From: an uncultured bacterium
GTDB taxonomy: Bacteria > Bacillota > Clostridia > Lachnospirales > Lachnospiraceae
Reading direction: 5' to 3'
NCBI GenBank assembly: GCA_947651225.1
Contig: CANSYK010000009.1
Location: 1 to 64,000 of the forward strand
Length of the DNA: 64,000 nucleotides
Made by a program: the position numbers and the translations under genes. The first letter of the stretch is position 1. Every line of letters begins with the position of its first letter. Positions 42,156-50,920 of the stretch are shown here, in pieces. The notes beneath the pieces were generated by a model, which had not been told where the DNA came from, did no database searches, and was given only the letters and a program-made list of their open reading frames with translations.

Positions 42156-45100
42156 ATGTATGAAAAAGTATCAACCAACTTAAACTTTGTAGAACGCGAA
42201 AAAAATGTTGGAAAATTCTGGCGTAACCAGAAAATTTTTGAAAAGTCCATGAAAGCAAGGGAAGGAAATCCAACCTATACCTTTTATGATGGACCCCCAA
42301 CGGCAAACGGAAAACCACACATCGGCCATGTTATAACACGTGTCATTAAAGATATGATTCCTCGTTACAAAACAATGAAAGGATTTATGGTTCCCCGGAA
42401 AGCTGGCTGGGATACCCACGGACTTCCTGTAGAACTGGAAATTGAAAAGCTGCTTGGTCTGGATGGAAAAGAACAGATTGAAGAATATGGTATTGAGCCT
42501 TTTGTAAAGCAGTGCAAGGAATCCGTCTGGAAGTATAAAGGAATGTGGGAGGATTTTTCCGGCATAGTCGGTTTTTGGGCCGATATGGATAATCCCTACG
42601 TTACCTATGATGACAATTTTATCGAATCTGAATGGTGGGCTTTAAAAGAAATCTGGAATAAAAAACTGTTATATAAGGGCTTTAAAATCGTGCCATACTG
42701 CCCTCGCTGTGGAACACCACTTTCTGCCCAGGAAGTGGCACAGGGCTATAAGACAGTAAAAGAACGTTCCGCTATTGTACGCTTTAAAGCCGCCGGGGAA
42801 GATGCATATTTCCTGGCATGGACTACAACGCCATGGACACTCTCTTCTAATGTGGCTCTTTGTGTCAATCCTGATGAAACGTATTGCAAGGTAAAAGCAG
42901 CAGATGGATATACCTATTATATGGCACAGGCTCTTTTAGATACGGTGCTTGGAAAACTGGCAGACAAAGAAAACAATACCGCAGCCTATGAAGTAATAGA
43001 AACCTGTGCTGGTAAAGACCTGGAATACAGAGAATATGAACCTCTTTATGACTGTGCTGCCAAAGCAGCCAAAAAGCAGCATAAAAAAGGATTCTTTATT
43101 ACCTGTGATTCCTATGTAACCATGACAGATGGTACTGGAATCGTCCATATTGCACCAGCATTTGGTGAAGACGATGCCCAGGTAGGACGCAAATACGACC
43201 TTCCTTTTGTACAATTTGTCACAGAAAAAGGCGAAATGTCACCGGAGACCCCATATGCCGGACTGTTTGTTAAGAAAGCAGATCCAGAGGTCATTAAAGA
43301 CTTAAATACACAGGGAAAGCTATTTGATGCACCAAAGTTCGAACATGAATACCCACATTGCTGGCGTTGTGATACTCCACTGATATATTATGCAAGGGAA
43401 TCCTGGTTCATCAAAATGACCGAAGTAAAAGAAGAGTTAATCCGTAACAACAATACTGTAAACTGGATTCCAGAATCCATCGGCAAAGGCCGCTTTGGGA
43501 ACTGGTTGGAAAACATTCAGGATTGGGGCATTTCCCGTAACCGCTATTGGGGAACCCCATTAAACGTATGGGAATGTGAAGGCTGCGGCCATATGGAATC
43601 TATTGGAAGCCGCGCAGAACTTGCTGAAAAAAGCGGCAATCCAGAACATGCAAAAATAGAGCTTCACCGCCCTTATATTGATGAAGTTACCTTTACCTGC
43701 CCAGACTGCGGCAAAATCATGCACCGTGTACCAGAGGTTATTGACTGCTGGTTCGATTCTGGCGCCATGCCTTTTGCACAGCATCATTATCCGTTTGAAA
43801 ATAAAGAACTGTTCGAAAAGCAGTTCCCGGCACAGTTTATTTCAGAAGCAGTTGACCAGACACGCGGCTGGTTCTACTCTTTGATGGCAGAATCCACCCT
43901 GCTCTTTCATAAGGCACCTTACGAAAATGTTATTGTACTTGGCCATATCCAAGACGAAAATGGACAGAAAATGAGCAAATCAAAAGGAAATGCCGTAGAT
44001 CCTTTTGAAGCCTTAGAAACCTATGGCGCTGATGCCATTCGGTGGTACTTCTATATTAACAGTGCTCCGTGGCTTCCTACCCGATTCAATGGCAAGACAG
44101 TACAGGAAGGACAGCGTAAATTTATGGGAACTCTTTGGAATACCTACGCATTCTTCGTATTGTACGCCAATATCGACAATTTCGATGCTACAAAATATTC
44201 TTTGGAATATGACAAACTTACTGTTATGGATAAATGGCTTTTATCCCGTTTGAACAGTACTGTAAAAGAAGTAGATGAACATTTGGACAATTATCGGATT
44301 CCAGAAGCCGCAAAAGCCCTGCAGAGCTTTGTAGACGAAATGAGCAACTGGTATGTAAGACGCTGCCGTGACCGTTTCTGGGCAAAGGGCATGGAACAGG
44401 ATAAAATCAATGCCTATATGACATTATACACATCCCTTGTAACCATTTCCAAAGCAGCAGCTCCAATGATTCCATTTATGACAGAAGACATTTACCGCAA
44501 TCTGGTATGCTCCCTTGATCCAGATGCACCAGAAAGTATCCATCTGTGTGATTTCCCGGAAGTCTGCACAGAGCAGATTGACACACAGTTAGAAGCAGAT
44601 ATGGAAGTTGTCCTGGAAGCTGTCGTCCTTGGGCGTGCCTGCCGTAACACGGCAAATATCAAGAACCGTCAGCCAATCGGAAAAATGTTTGTCAAGACAG
44701 AAAAAACGCTGTCCGATTTCTATTTGGATATTATGAAAGAAGAATTAAACGTAAAAGAAGCAGTACTTACTGATGATATCAGCGACCTGACAACTTATAA
44801 TTTCAAGCCGCAGTTTAAGACACTGGGACGCCGATTCGGCAAAAATATTAACCTTGTAAAAGAAATCCTTGCCAGTCTGGATGGGCAAAAGGCTATGGCA
44901 GAATTAAACGAAAAAGGAACTCTTTCTATTACAGTAGATGGAACCGAAGAAGCATTGGCTCAAGATGATCTTTTAATTGAAGCGGCACAGATGGAAGGCT
45001 ATATTTCCGATAGCGATCATGGAATAACCGTTGTGCTGGATACGAACCTGACACCAGAACTTTTAGAGGAAGGTTTTGTACGTGAAGTCATCAGTAAAAT

Positions 45101-45317
45101 ACAGACAATGCGTAAAGATGCCGGATTTGAGGTGATGAACCACATCCGTGTCAGCATGCAGGACAATGATACCGTAAAAGCAAATGTCCAAAAAAATGAA
45201 ACCGAAATCAAGTCAGAGGTTCTGGCCGATGAAGTTTCCTATGACAGTGCAAAAGGCTTTACAAAACAATGGAACATCAACGGAGAAGAAGTTCTGCTTG
45301 GAGTAGAAAAGCTATAA
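42156..45317 (+). CDS. ileS: Isoleucine--tRNA ligase
   Basis: 1053 residues, normal for the bacterial/eukaryote-like long IleRS. YTFYDGPPTANGKPHIGHV holds the HIGH motif and GQKMSKSKGNAVDPFEALE the KMSKS motif near residue 605. The editing domain has LAWTTTPWTLSSN and TDGTGIVHIAPAFGEDD. There are zinc-type Cys pairs (PYCPRCGTP; CEGCGHM; CPDCGK). The C-terminal part continues to the anticodon-binding and extra domains. It charges tRNA-Ile with isoleucine and hydrolyses mischarged valine. Ribosome site AAAGGAAAA, start ATG. Confidence 0.97.
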   Translation: MYEKVSTNLNFVEREKNVGKFWRNQKIFEKSMKAREGNPTYTFYDGPPTANGKPHIGHVITRVIKDMIPRYKTMKGFMVPRKAGWDTHGLPVELEIEKLLGLDGKEQIEEYGIEPFVKQCKESVWKYKGMWEDFSGIVGFWADMDNPYVTYDDNFIESEWWALKEIWNKKLLYKGFKIVPYCPRCGTPLSAQEVAQGYKTVKERSAIVRFKAAGEDAYFLAWTTTPWTLSSNVALCVNPDETYCKVKAADGYTYYMAQALLDTVLGKLADKENNTAAYEVIETCAGKDLEYREYEPLYDCAAKAAKKQHKKGFFITCDSYVTMTDGTGIVHIAPAFGEDDAQVGRKYDLPFVQFVTEKGEMSPETPYAGLFVKKADPEVIKDLNTQGKLFDAPKFEHEYPHCWRCDTPLIYYARESWFIKMTEVKEELIRNNNTVNWIPESIGKGRFGNWLENIQDWGISRNRYWGTPLNVWECEGCGHMESIGSRAELAEKSGNPEHAKIELHRPYIDEVTFTCPDCGKIMHRVPEVIDCWFDSGAMPFAQHHYPFENKELFEKQFPAQFISEAVDQTRGWFYSLMAESTLLFHKAPYENVIVLGHIQDENGQKMSKSKGNAVDPFEALETYGADAIRWYFYINSAPWLPTRFNGKTVQEGQRKFMGTLWNTYAFFVLYANIDNFDATKYSLEYDKLTVMDKWLLSRLNSTVKEVDEHLDNYRIPEAAKALQSFVDEMSNWYVRRCRDRFWAKGMEQDKINAYMTLYTSLVTISKAAAPMIPFMTEDIYRNLVCSLDPDAPESIHLCDFPEVCTEQIDTQLEADMEVVLEAVVLGRACRNTANIKNRQPIGKMFVKTEKTLSDFYLDIMKEELNVKEAVLTDDISDLTTYNFKPQFKTLGRRFGKNINLVKEILASLDGQKAMAELNEKGTLSITVDGTEEALAQDDLLIEAAQMEGYISDSDHGITVVLDTNLTPELLEEGFVREVISKIQTMRKDAGFEVMNHIRVSMQDNDTVKANVQKNETEIKSEVLADEVSYDSAKGFTKQWNINGEEVLLGVEKL

Positions 45318-45335
45318 AGCGCAGGCGGTGCAAGC

Positions 45336-45367
45336 CAGTGGGAATGCTCATGGCATTCCCACTTTTT
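45336..45367. terminator. Terminator of ileS
   Basis: AGTGGGAATG and CATTCCCACT form a 10-base stem with loop CTCATGG, followed by TTTTTGATT on the plus strand. It may also serve the converging FAD-protein gene. Confidence 0.85.
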
Positions 45368-45369
45368 GA

Positions 45370-46740
45370 TTACTGTTCTTCTAAAATACATCTTGCCACA
45401 TGCACGCCGCTTGCCGATGCATGAGAAAGCGAATGGGTAACCCCACTGCAATCGCCTATAATATAAAGACCCTTATGGTTTGTCTCTAAATGTTCGTCAA
45501 TCTCTACTTCCATGTTATAGAATTTCACTTCTACTCCATATAAAAGGGTATCATCATTTGCTGTACCTGGTGCAATTTTATCTAGTGCATAAATCATTTC
45601 AACAATGCCATCTAAAATACGCTTTGGCATAACCAGACTTAAATCTCCTGGAGTTGCCTTTAAAGTCGGCGTAATAAATCCCTCTTTAATCCGGGAAGCA
45701 TTGCTCCTCCTTCCGCGAATCAAATCACCAAACCTCTGTACCAGAACACCTCCGCCTAACATGTTTGAAAGCTTTGCAATGCTTTCCCCATAACCATTAC
45801 TGTCACGAAACGGTTCCGAAAAATGCTTTGCCACCAAAAGTGCAAAATTTGTATTTTCTGTGTGTTTTGCCGGGTCCTCATAGCTGTGCCCATTTACCGT
45901 AACAATGCCATTCGTATTTTCATTTACTACCACACCATATGGATTCATACAAAATGTACGGACTAAATCTTCAAATTTTGCTGTGCGATAGACAATCTTA
46001 CTCTCATATAATTCATCGGTCAGATGGGCGAACACCTCTGCTGGAAGCTCAACACGCACCCCTATGTCTACACGGTTCGACTTTGTTGGTATCTGCAAAT
46101 CCTCACACAGCTTTTCTGCCCATTTGCTTCCACTCCGTCCAGCCGATACAATGCATTTCCCACAATGATATTCCTCCCCATTTGCTGTAATACTATAGCC
46201 GTCTCCTTGCTGATGAATAACGTCAACAAAAGTATCAAAATAAAAATCAACTTTATCTTTCAAATATTCATACAGATTTTTCAGGACAATATAATTAATA
46301 TCTGTTCCAAGATGGCGCACAGATGCATCTAAAAGATGAAGTCCATTCTGCAGACACAATTTCTTTATCTTTGTATTTGCCGTAGAATACAGCTTTGTTC
46401 CCTCCCCGCCAAATTGCAGATTCAGCTCGTCTACATAATACATCAATTCCATTGCCTTCTCTTTTCCAATATGCTCATATAACGTTCCACCGAACTGATT
46501 AGTAATATTATATTTTCCATCAGAAAATGCCCCGGCTCCGCCAAACCCATTCATAATAGAACAGCTTTTGCAATTAATACAGGATTTAATTTTCTCTCCA
46601 TCAATCGGACATTTCCTCTTTTCCAGAATATGTCCTCCTTCAAATACAGCCACCTTTAACGGACTGGAATTTTTTACCAGCTCATATGCCGCAAAAATCC
46701 CTCCTGGCCCAGCACCAACAATAATCACATCATAATTCAT
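45370..46740 (-). CDS. FAD-dependent oxidoreductase (NAD(P)/FAD-dependent, FixC-like fold)
   Basis: 456 residues from the ATG at 46740 (GAGAGG upstream; GTG at 46743 is an alternative). The dinucleotide-binding start is YDVIIVGAGPGGIFAAYEL. A CPIDGEKIKSCINCKSCSIM stretch with four cysteines precedes GFGGAGAFSDGKYN. C-terminal FAD contact: KGLYIIGDCSGVTHSLSHA. This family of uncharacterised flavoproteins is widespread in Clostridia; the cysteines may bind a cluster or metal. Substrate unknown. The gene stands alone between ileS and murG. Confidence 0.82.
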   Translation of the reverse strand: MNYDVIIVGAGPGGIFAAYELVKNSSPLKVAVFEGGHILEKRKCPIDGEKIKSCINCKSCSIMNGFGGAGAFSDGKYNITNQFGGTLYEHIGKEKAMELMYYVDELNLQFGGEGTKLYSTANTKIKKLCLQNGLHLLDASVRHLGTDINYIVLKNLYEYLKDKVDFYFDTFVDVIHQQGDGYSITANGEEYHCGKCIVSAGRSGSKWAEKLCEDLQIPTKSNRVDIGVRVELPAEVFAHLTDELYESKIVYRTAKFEDLVRTFCMNPYGVVVNENTNGIVTVNGHSYEDPAKHTENTNFALLVAKHFSEPFRDSNGYGESIAKLSNMLGGGVLVQRFGDLIRGRRSNASRIKEGFITPTLKATPGDLSLVMPKRILDGIVEMIYALDKIAPGTANDDTLLYGVEVKFYNMEVEIDEHLETNHKGLYIIGDCSGVTHSLSHASASGVHVARCILEEQ

Positions 46741-46783
46741 CACAATCCTCTCCCTTCTCCATCCAATTCATGGCTATCCTAAC

Positions 46784-46828
46784 CATCATGCCAAAAATCC
46801 TCGAATTTGGTCAATGTGTGCATAGTAA
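46784..46828. repeat. 45-bp repeat, partner of 52893-52937
   Basis: CATGCCAAAAATCCTCGAAT is shared exactly with 52893 onwards. The following (T/C)GGTCAATGTGTG(C/A)ATAG(T/C)AAC differs at a few positions. It lies in a non-coding gap and shows the ATAGTAAC end seen in the ACGGCT hairpin family. Confidence 0.6.
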
Positions 46829-46869
46829 CCTTTATCTTACCACATTTTGAGCATAATTTATACAAAAAG

Positions 46870-46898
46870 TTGCCTTGTAACTTTTTATCCGTTATACT
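46870..46898 (+). promoter_or_regulatory. Promoter of murG
   Basis: TTGCCT (46870-46875), a 17-base spacer and TATACT (46893-46898), 69 bases before the murG start. Confidence 0.5.
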
Positions 46899-46967
46899 AT
46901 ATTATAATAAAAGATTGTCATTAAGCATTTTTTAATTTGATACAGAATCGGAAGGGAGCTACATACC

Positions 46968-48047
46968 ATGAAAAAAATCGTATTAACAGGCGGCGGCACC
47001 GCAGGCCATGTAACACCAAACATTGCACTCATTCCTGAGCTAAAAAAGCAAGGGTATGAGATTCATTATATTGGTTCCTATGAAGGAATTGAAAGCAAGC
47101 TAATTACCGATTTAGGAATCCCTTACTATGGAATTTCCAGCGGAAAGCTCCGTCGCTATATTGATATAAAAAACATGAGTGACCCATTTAAAGTAATCAA
47201 AGGCTTACATCAGGCACGCCGTCTTCTGAAAAAAATCAAGCCGGATGTTGTATTCTCTAAAGGAGGGTTTGTTTCTGTTCCTGTCGTTGTAGCCGCAAAA
47301 AGCCGTCGGATTCCCTGCATCATTCACGAATCCGATATGACACCAGGACTTGCAAATAAAATCTGTATTCCTTGTGCTTCCAGAGTATGTACGAACTTTC
47401 CGGAAACCTTAAAACATCTTCCACCACAAAAAGCTGTTCTGACTGGTTCCCCGATTCGTGAAGAATTATTCCACGGAGATGCCAAAAAAGGGCTCGCATT
47501 TTGTGGATTCGACAACATCAAACCCGTTATCCTGGTAATCGGCGGCAGTCTTGGCGCTGTTGCAGTTAATAATGCAGTTCGCAGCATCCTCCCAAAACTG
47601 CTAAAAAACTATCAGGTCATCCACCTTTGTGGAAAAGATAAAATAGACACATCCTTAAATCACACGAAAGGATATGTCCAATTTGAATATATCAAAGAAG
47701 AGTTGAGCGATTTAATGGCATCTGCCGATATTATGATTTCCCGTGCCGGCGCCAATGCCATTTGTGAAATTCTTGCGCTCCGCAAACCAAATATTCTGAT
47801 TCCACTCTCCGCACAGGCAAGCCGTGGTGATCAGATTTTAAATGCCGCCTCCTTTGAAAAGGCAGGTTACAGCATTGTCATTCAAGAAGAGGAACTGACG
47901 GACGAAAAACTTCTTTCTGCTGTCAGCCAGGCATATGATGACAAGGAAAAATATATCAAAGCTATGAAACGAAGCCAGCTTAACAATTCCATTGAAAAAA
48001 TTGTAGGCCTCATCAACGAAGCAAGCAAAAAGGGGAAAAAGAAATAA
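46968..48047 (+). CDS. murG: UDP-N-acetylglucosamine--LPS/undecaprenyl-PP-MurNAc-pentapeptide transferase MurG
   Basis: 359 residues. The N-terminal G-loop is IVLTGGGTAGHVTPNIALIP; a second is in VVFSKGGFVSVPVVVAA. HESDMTPGLANKI follows (the acceptor-side H...E/D). The C-terminal UDP-GlcNAc domain has LVIGGSLGAVAVN and SRAGANAICEILALRKPNIL, then IPLSAQASRGDQ. MurG adds GlcNAc to lipid I at the inner face of the membrane. It is separated from a dcw cluster here, being flanked by an FAD protein and an EAL protein. Confidence 0.96.
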   Translation: MKKIVLTGGGTAGHVTPNIALIPELKKQGYEIHYIGSYEGIESKLITDLGIPYYGISSGKLRRYIDIKNMSDPFKVIKGLHQARRLLKKIKPDVVFSKGGFVSVPVVVAAKSRRIPCIIHESDMTPGLANKICIPCASRVCTNFPETLKHLPPQKAVLTGSPIREELFHGDAKKGLAFCGFDNIKPVILVIGGSLGAVAVNNAVRSILPKLLKNYQVIHLCGKDKIDTSLNHTKGYVQFEYIKEELSDLMASADIMISRAGANAICEILALRKPNILIPLSAQASRGDQILNAASFEKAGYSIVIQEEELTDEKLLSAVSQAYDDKEKYIKAMKRSQLNNSIEKIVGLINEASKKGKKK

Positions 48048-48088
48048 TCTGTCACTGCTATTGTTACTATTTGCACCAATATCTTATG

Positions 48089-48131
48089 AAAGGGAAGCAT
48101 TCTGATACCAATTATCAAAACACTTCCCTTT
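48089..48131 (+). terminator. Terminator of murG
   Basis: AAAGGGAAG pairs with CTTCCCTTT; the loop contains a second small palindrome (TGATA...TATCA). A T-poor tail follows, so strength is moderate. Confidence 0.6.
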
Positions 48132-48188
48132 ATCTTCCCATATACTCAGTAAGCGTGAGCCTGCCGAAAGAACTGTAGGAAAATAACA

Positions 48189-49847
48189 TCAGCAGAATTT
48201 TGCCATAAATGGCTCAATCCGAATTGGCTTGGAATAATAATATCCCTGAATACTATAAATCGGATACTGACGGATAAACTCTATCATTTCTTTTGTTTCA
48301 AGTCCTTCACAGCAGACATGAACATCTAATTTTCTGGCACAATTTGTAATCGCTTCAACAATCGCCTGATTGGCTTGATTGGTTTCAATATCCACGATAA
48401 AACCTCTGTCAATTTTTATAGTGTTTACCGGAAGCTCACTCAAAAGATTCAAAGAAGAGAATCCCGTTCCAAAATCATCTACTGCTATCTTAATCCCAAC
48501 CGCTTTCAAAGCATCAATTTCCTGGCGCAAATACTCCTTTTCCAACTGACGGCAGCGTTCTGTAAGTTCCAGGCACAAATTTTCCGGCGGATATCCCGTT
48601 TCCTTCAAAACAGCTTTTACAGAATCTACAAATCCAACATGAGATAGCTGCGTATATGCTATATTAACATTCAAAACAAAATCCGGATAATCCTCCAGAA
48701 GTTTTTTTCCCTTTAAAAGCGCTTCCCGGATAATCCAGTTTCCCAGCTCATAAAAACTTGGATCATTTTCCAGCCATGGAATGAACATTCCCGGCGGCAC
48801 CTCACCAAATGGCTCCATATTCCACCGAAGCAATGCCTCTGCCCCTACAAGCTCCTCGCCTGTATTGGCGCTGATAATCGGCTGAAAGCAAAGGTAATAT
48901 CCTTCGCACTGATTGACAATACTTTTCCTCAAAGCATTTAGAACTTCAAGGTTTCTACGGCTATTTTCCAGAAGTTGATTGTCAAAATAATACAACTCTC
49001 CATTTATCTTCTGCTTCGACTGCTCTAAAGCATGTTTTGCATTTGTCTGTAGCAGATATTCATCGTATTCACCATGAAAATCAACAACACCGCCTGATAT
49101 ACTAACTGAAATCCTTACATTATCTATAAATAAAGAATGTCTTGCAGCATATTGTATACGGGCATAAAAATCTTTTAACTCCTCATTGCCACATTCTGAT
49201 AAAACACAGGCAAAACGTACTCCATCCATTCTGTATACTTTTCCAAAATCACGAACCATTTCCAACAAAATGTTACTCAAACCACGTAACACCTTGTCCC
49301 CATAGGAATAACCATAGATTGCGTTAATATCTGAAAAATTGTTGATACCTATCATCAGGACCCTACAATGCTCCCCTGCATCTTTCACTTCCTGTATATT
49401 TTTCCAAAACTCATAGATATTATATAAATTAGTTACCGCATCAACATTATCAACAATACCATGGTTAGAAATTGTACCAACAAATAAATCAGGTTCTCCA
49501 TCCTTTCCATTTAATACAACCCCACGACAAGTACAGGTAACATAATCTCCCTCTACTGTCTTTACACGATAATCCAAATCATGCCATTTCTTTTTGCCTG
49601 AAAAAACCTCTTCAATATCCTTTTTATACTTTTCCCTATCTGCTGGATGAATACAATCTCCCCATATCTCACCTCCGTTTTCAAAATACTCTCCTGGAAG
49701 CCCAAACTCCTTGACAGCATTCTGCGACCATCTGGACACACCTGTCTCCATATTACAAACATAAATATACCGGCGCCTTGAAGTTTCTGCAAATCCTTCA
49801 AATATACGGCTTTCTAACTCTGCCTTATCCAATTCCTCTGTTCTCAC
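48189..49847 (-). CDS. PAS/degenerate GGDEF/EAL protein, probable c-di-GMP phosphodiesterase
   Basis: 552 residues with no membrane segment. Residues ~25-130 are PAS-like (YIYVCNMETGVSRWS; DLDYRVKTVEGDYV). Residues ~135-290 are a GGDEF domain whose active loop reads YRMDGVRFACVL instead of GGDEF, so cyclase activity is unlikely. Residues ~305-550 are an EAL domain with the key residues kept: VGAEALLRW, NVNIAYTQL, LELTER, AVDDFGTGFSSL, KIDRGF, CCEGLET and IQGYYYSKP. It should hydrolyse c-di-GMP to pGpG, with the PAS and pseudo-GGDEF domains regulating it. Confidence 0.88.
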   Translation of the reverse strand: MRTEELDKAELESRIFEGFAETSRRRYIYVCNMETGVSRWSQNAVKEFGLPGEYFENGGEIWGDCIHPADREKYKKDIEEVFSGKKKWHDLDYRVKTVEGDYVTCTCRGVVLNGKDGEPDLFVGTISNHGIVDNVDAVTNLYNIYEFWKNIQEVKDAGEHCRVLMIGINNFSDINAIYGYSYGDKVLRGLSNILLEMVRDFGKVYRMDGVRFACVLSECGNEELKDFYARIQYAARHSLFIDNVRISVSISGGVVDFHGEYDEYLLQTNAKHALEQSKQKINGELYYFDNQLLENSRRNLEVLNALRKSIVNQCEGYYLCFQPIISANTGEELVGAEALLRWNMEPFGEVPPGMFIPWLENDPSFYELGNWIIREALLKGKKLLEDYPDFVLNVNIAYTQLSHVGFVDSVKAVLKETGYPPENLCLELTERCRQLEKEYLRQEIDALKAVGIKIAVDDFGTGFSSLNLLSELPVNTIKIDRGFIVDIETNQANQAIVEAITNCARKLDVHVCCEGLETKEMIEFIRQYPIYSIQGYYYSKPIRIEPFMAKFC

Positions 49848-49996
49848 ATCATCACCCTCCTCAAAATATCCTTATAGACTCTTGCTACTCAAATTTTTCA
49901 TACCTTCTATACTACTACTCCATCCAGCCATATCACTTGCCTGATTTTCAAACACACTCTAAGGAACTTGCATTTTTAAAAAAAGTGCGCTATATA

Positions 49997-50130
49997 TATA
50001 GTAAACGAAAAAACGCTTGCGTTTTGCTTCGTTTACAGCGCCGGATACACGCTGCAAAGCAGCATAACTTCCTATGTGTATCCGTGCGCATCCATTATAG
50101 TTAACGCATGTATTTTATGCGTTTACTATA
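49997..50130 (+). mobile_element. 134-bp three-hairpin miniature element, copy C
   Basis: Same orientation as copy B, one base shorter in the A-run and with one internal TATAGTTAACG variant. It ends 28 bases before the start of the DUF4250 gene, so its outward end could supply promoter or leader sequence. Confidence 0.85.
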
Positions 50131-50157
50131 ATATAAACTTCAGAAAGGAGGATTTTT

Positions 50158-50334
50158 ATGAATATCCCAAATGATCCTATTATGTTATTAAGTTATATCA
50201 ATACACAATTGCGCGATTTTTACCCTTCCTTAGATGCCCTTTGTAAAGATCTGAATCTGGAACAGAAAAATCTTACAGATAAGCTGGCCTCCATTGATTG
50301 TCACTACAACAAAGAGCAAAATCAATTCAGATAA
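50158..50334 (+). CDS. DUF4250 protein, 58 residues
   Basis: The ATG at 50158 follows AGAAAGGAGGAT by 5 bases, a near-perfect ribosome site. The product begins MNIPNDPIMLLSYINTQLRD and continues FYPSLDALCKDL to HYNKEQNQF, the typical small clostridial DUF4250 family. The family is about 58-60 residues and of unknown function; the helical middle (LDALCKDLNLEQKNLTDKLA) resembles a small helix-turn-helix. It is followed by a good terminator, so it is a one-gene unit. Confidence 0.85.
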   Translation: MNIPNDPIMLLSYINTQLRDFYPSLDALCKDLNLEQKNLTDKLASIDCHYNKEQNQFR

Positions 50335-50381
50335 CAAAAATCTCACTTCGCAAAATTTCTATTACCATGAATAAAGCAATA

Positions 50382-50432
50382 TCCGATCAGCAGGTCTACA
50401 CTCAAATGTAGAACCGCTGACCGGACATTTTA
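50382..50432 (+). terminator. Terminator after the DUF4250 gene
   Basis: TCCGATCAGC-AGGTCTACA pairs with TGTAGAACC-GCTGACCGGA, loop CTCAAA, then ATTTTATTTT. It may serve the converging GNAT gene too. Confidence 0.8.
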
Positions 50433-50434
50433 TT

Positions 50435-50899
50435 TTAATATTTAGTTACATTTCCTTCAGAATCACGGCTTACCCAGACAGACATGCCAGAACCATGATT
50501 GCCAAAAGGCCTTTGATGAAAACCAAACTGCTTATAAAAGGATTCTCTCTCGAAAGCAGACATCAAACTAATCATAACCGTTTCCCCCTCCAGTACATCT
50601 TTCTGAATATAATCCATTGCTCTGGAAATCAGTTCCATGCCAACATGCTTCCCTTGATATCCTGGTTTCACAATAACGTCAGTGATAAAATATGTATATC
50701 CTCCATCACTGACAATCCGCACCATCCCAACTGGCTGTTCCCCTGACATTGCCACACAGAGGTAAAAAGAATTTCCCAATGCAATTGCCGCACGCTTTTG
50801 AGTAAGCTGAATCCAGTCAACCGACTTTCTTAAGGCATTATATGCTTCTACTGAAATATTATTTGTATATGTAATCTCTTCTTGCCTGTTGTCTGACAT
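50435..50899 (-). CDS. GNAT-family N-acetyltransferase
   Basis: 154 residues. Acetyl-CoA-binding motif A: FITDVIVKPGYQGKHVGMEL (Q-x-x-x-x-G variant). LCVAMSGEQPVGMVRIVSDG gives the preceding strands, and FYKQFGFHQRP the C-terminal FGF motif. It acetylates an amine of a small molecule or protein; the substrate is not predictable. The gene sits 21 bases after the chemoreceptor start-side gap and is probably transcribed with that neighbour or alone. Confidence 0.85.
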   Translation of the reverse strand: MSDNRQEEITYTNNISVEAYNALRKSVDWIQLTQKRAAIALGNSFYLCVAMSGEQPVGMVRIVSDGGYTYFITDVIVKPGYQGKHVGMELISRAMDYIQKDVLEGETVMISLMSAFERESFYKQFGFHQRPFGNHGSGMSVWVSRDSEGNVTKY

Positions 50900-50920
50900 A
50901 TTGTTTCCTCAATTCCTATT

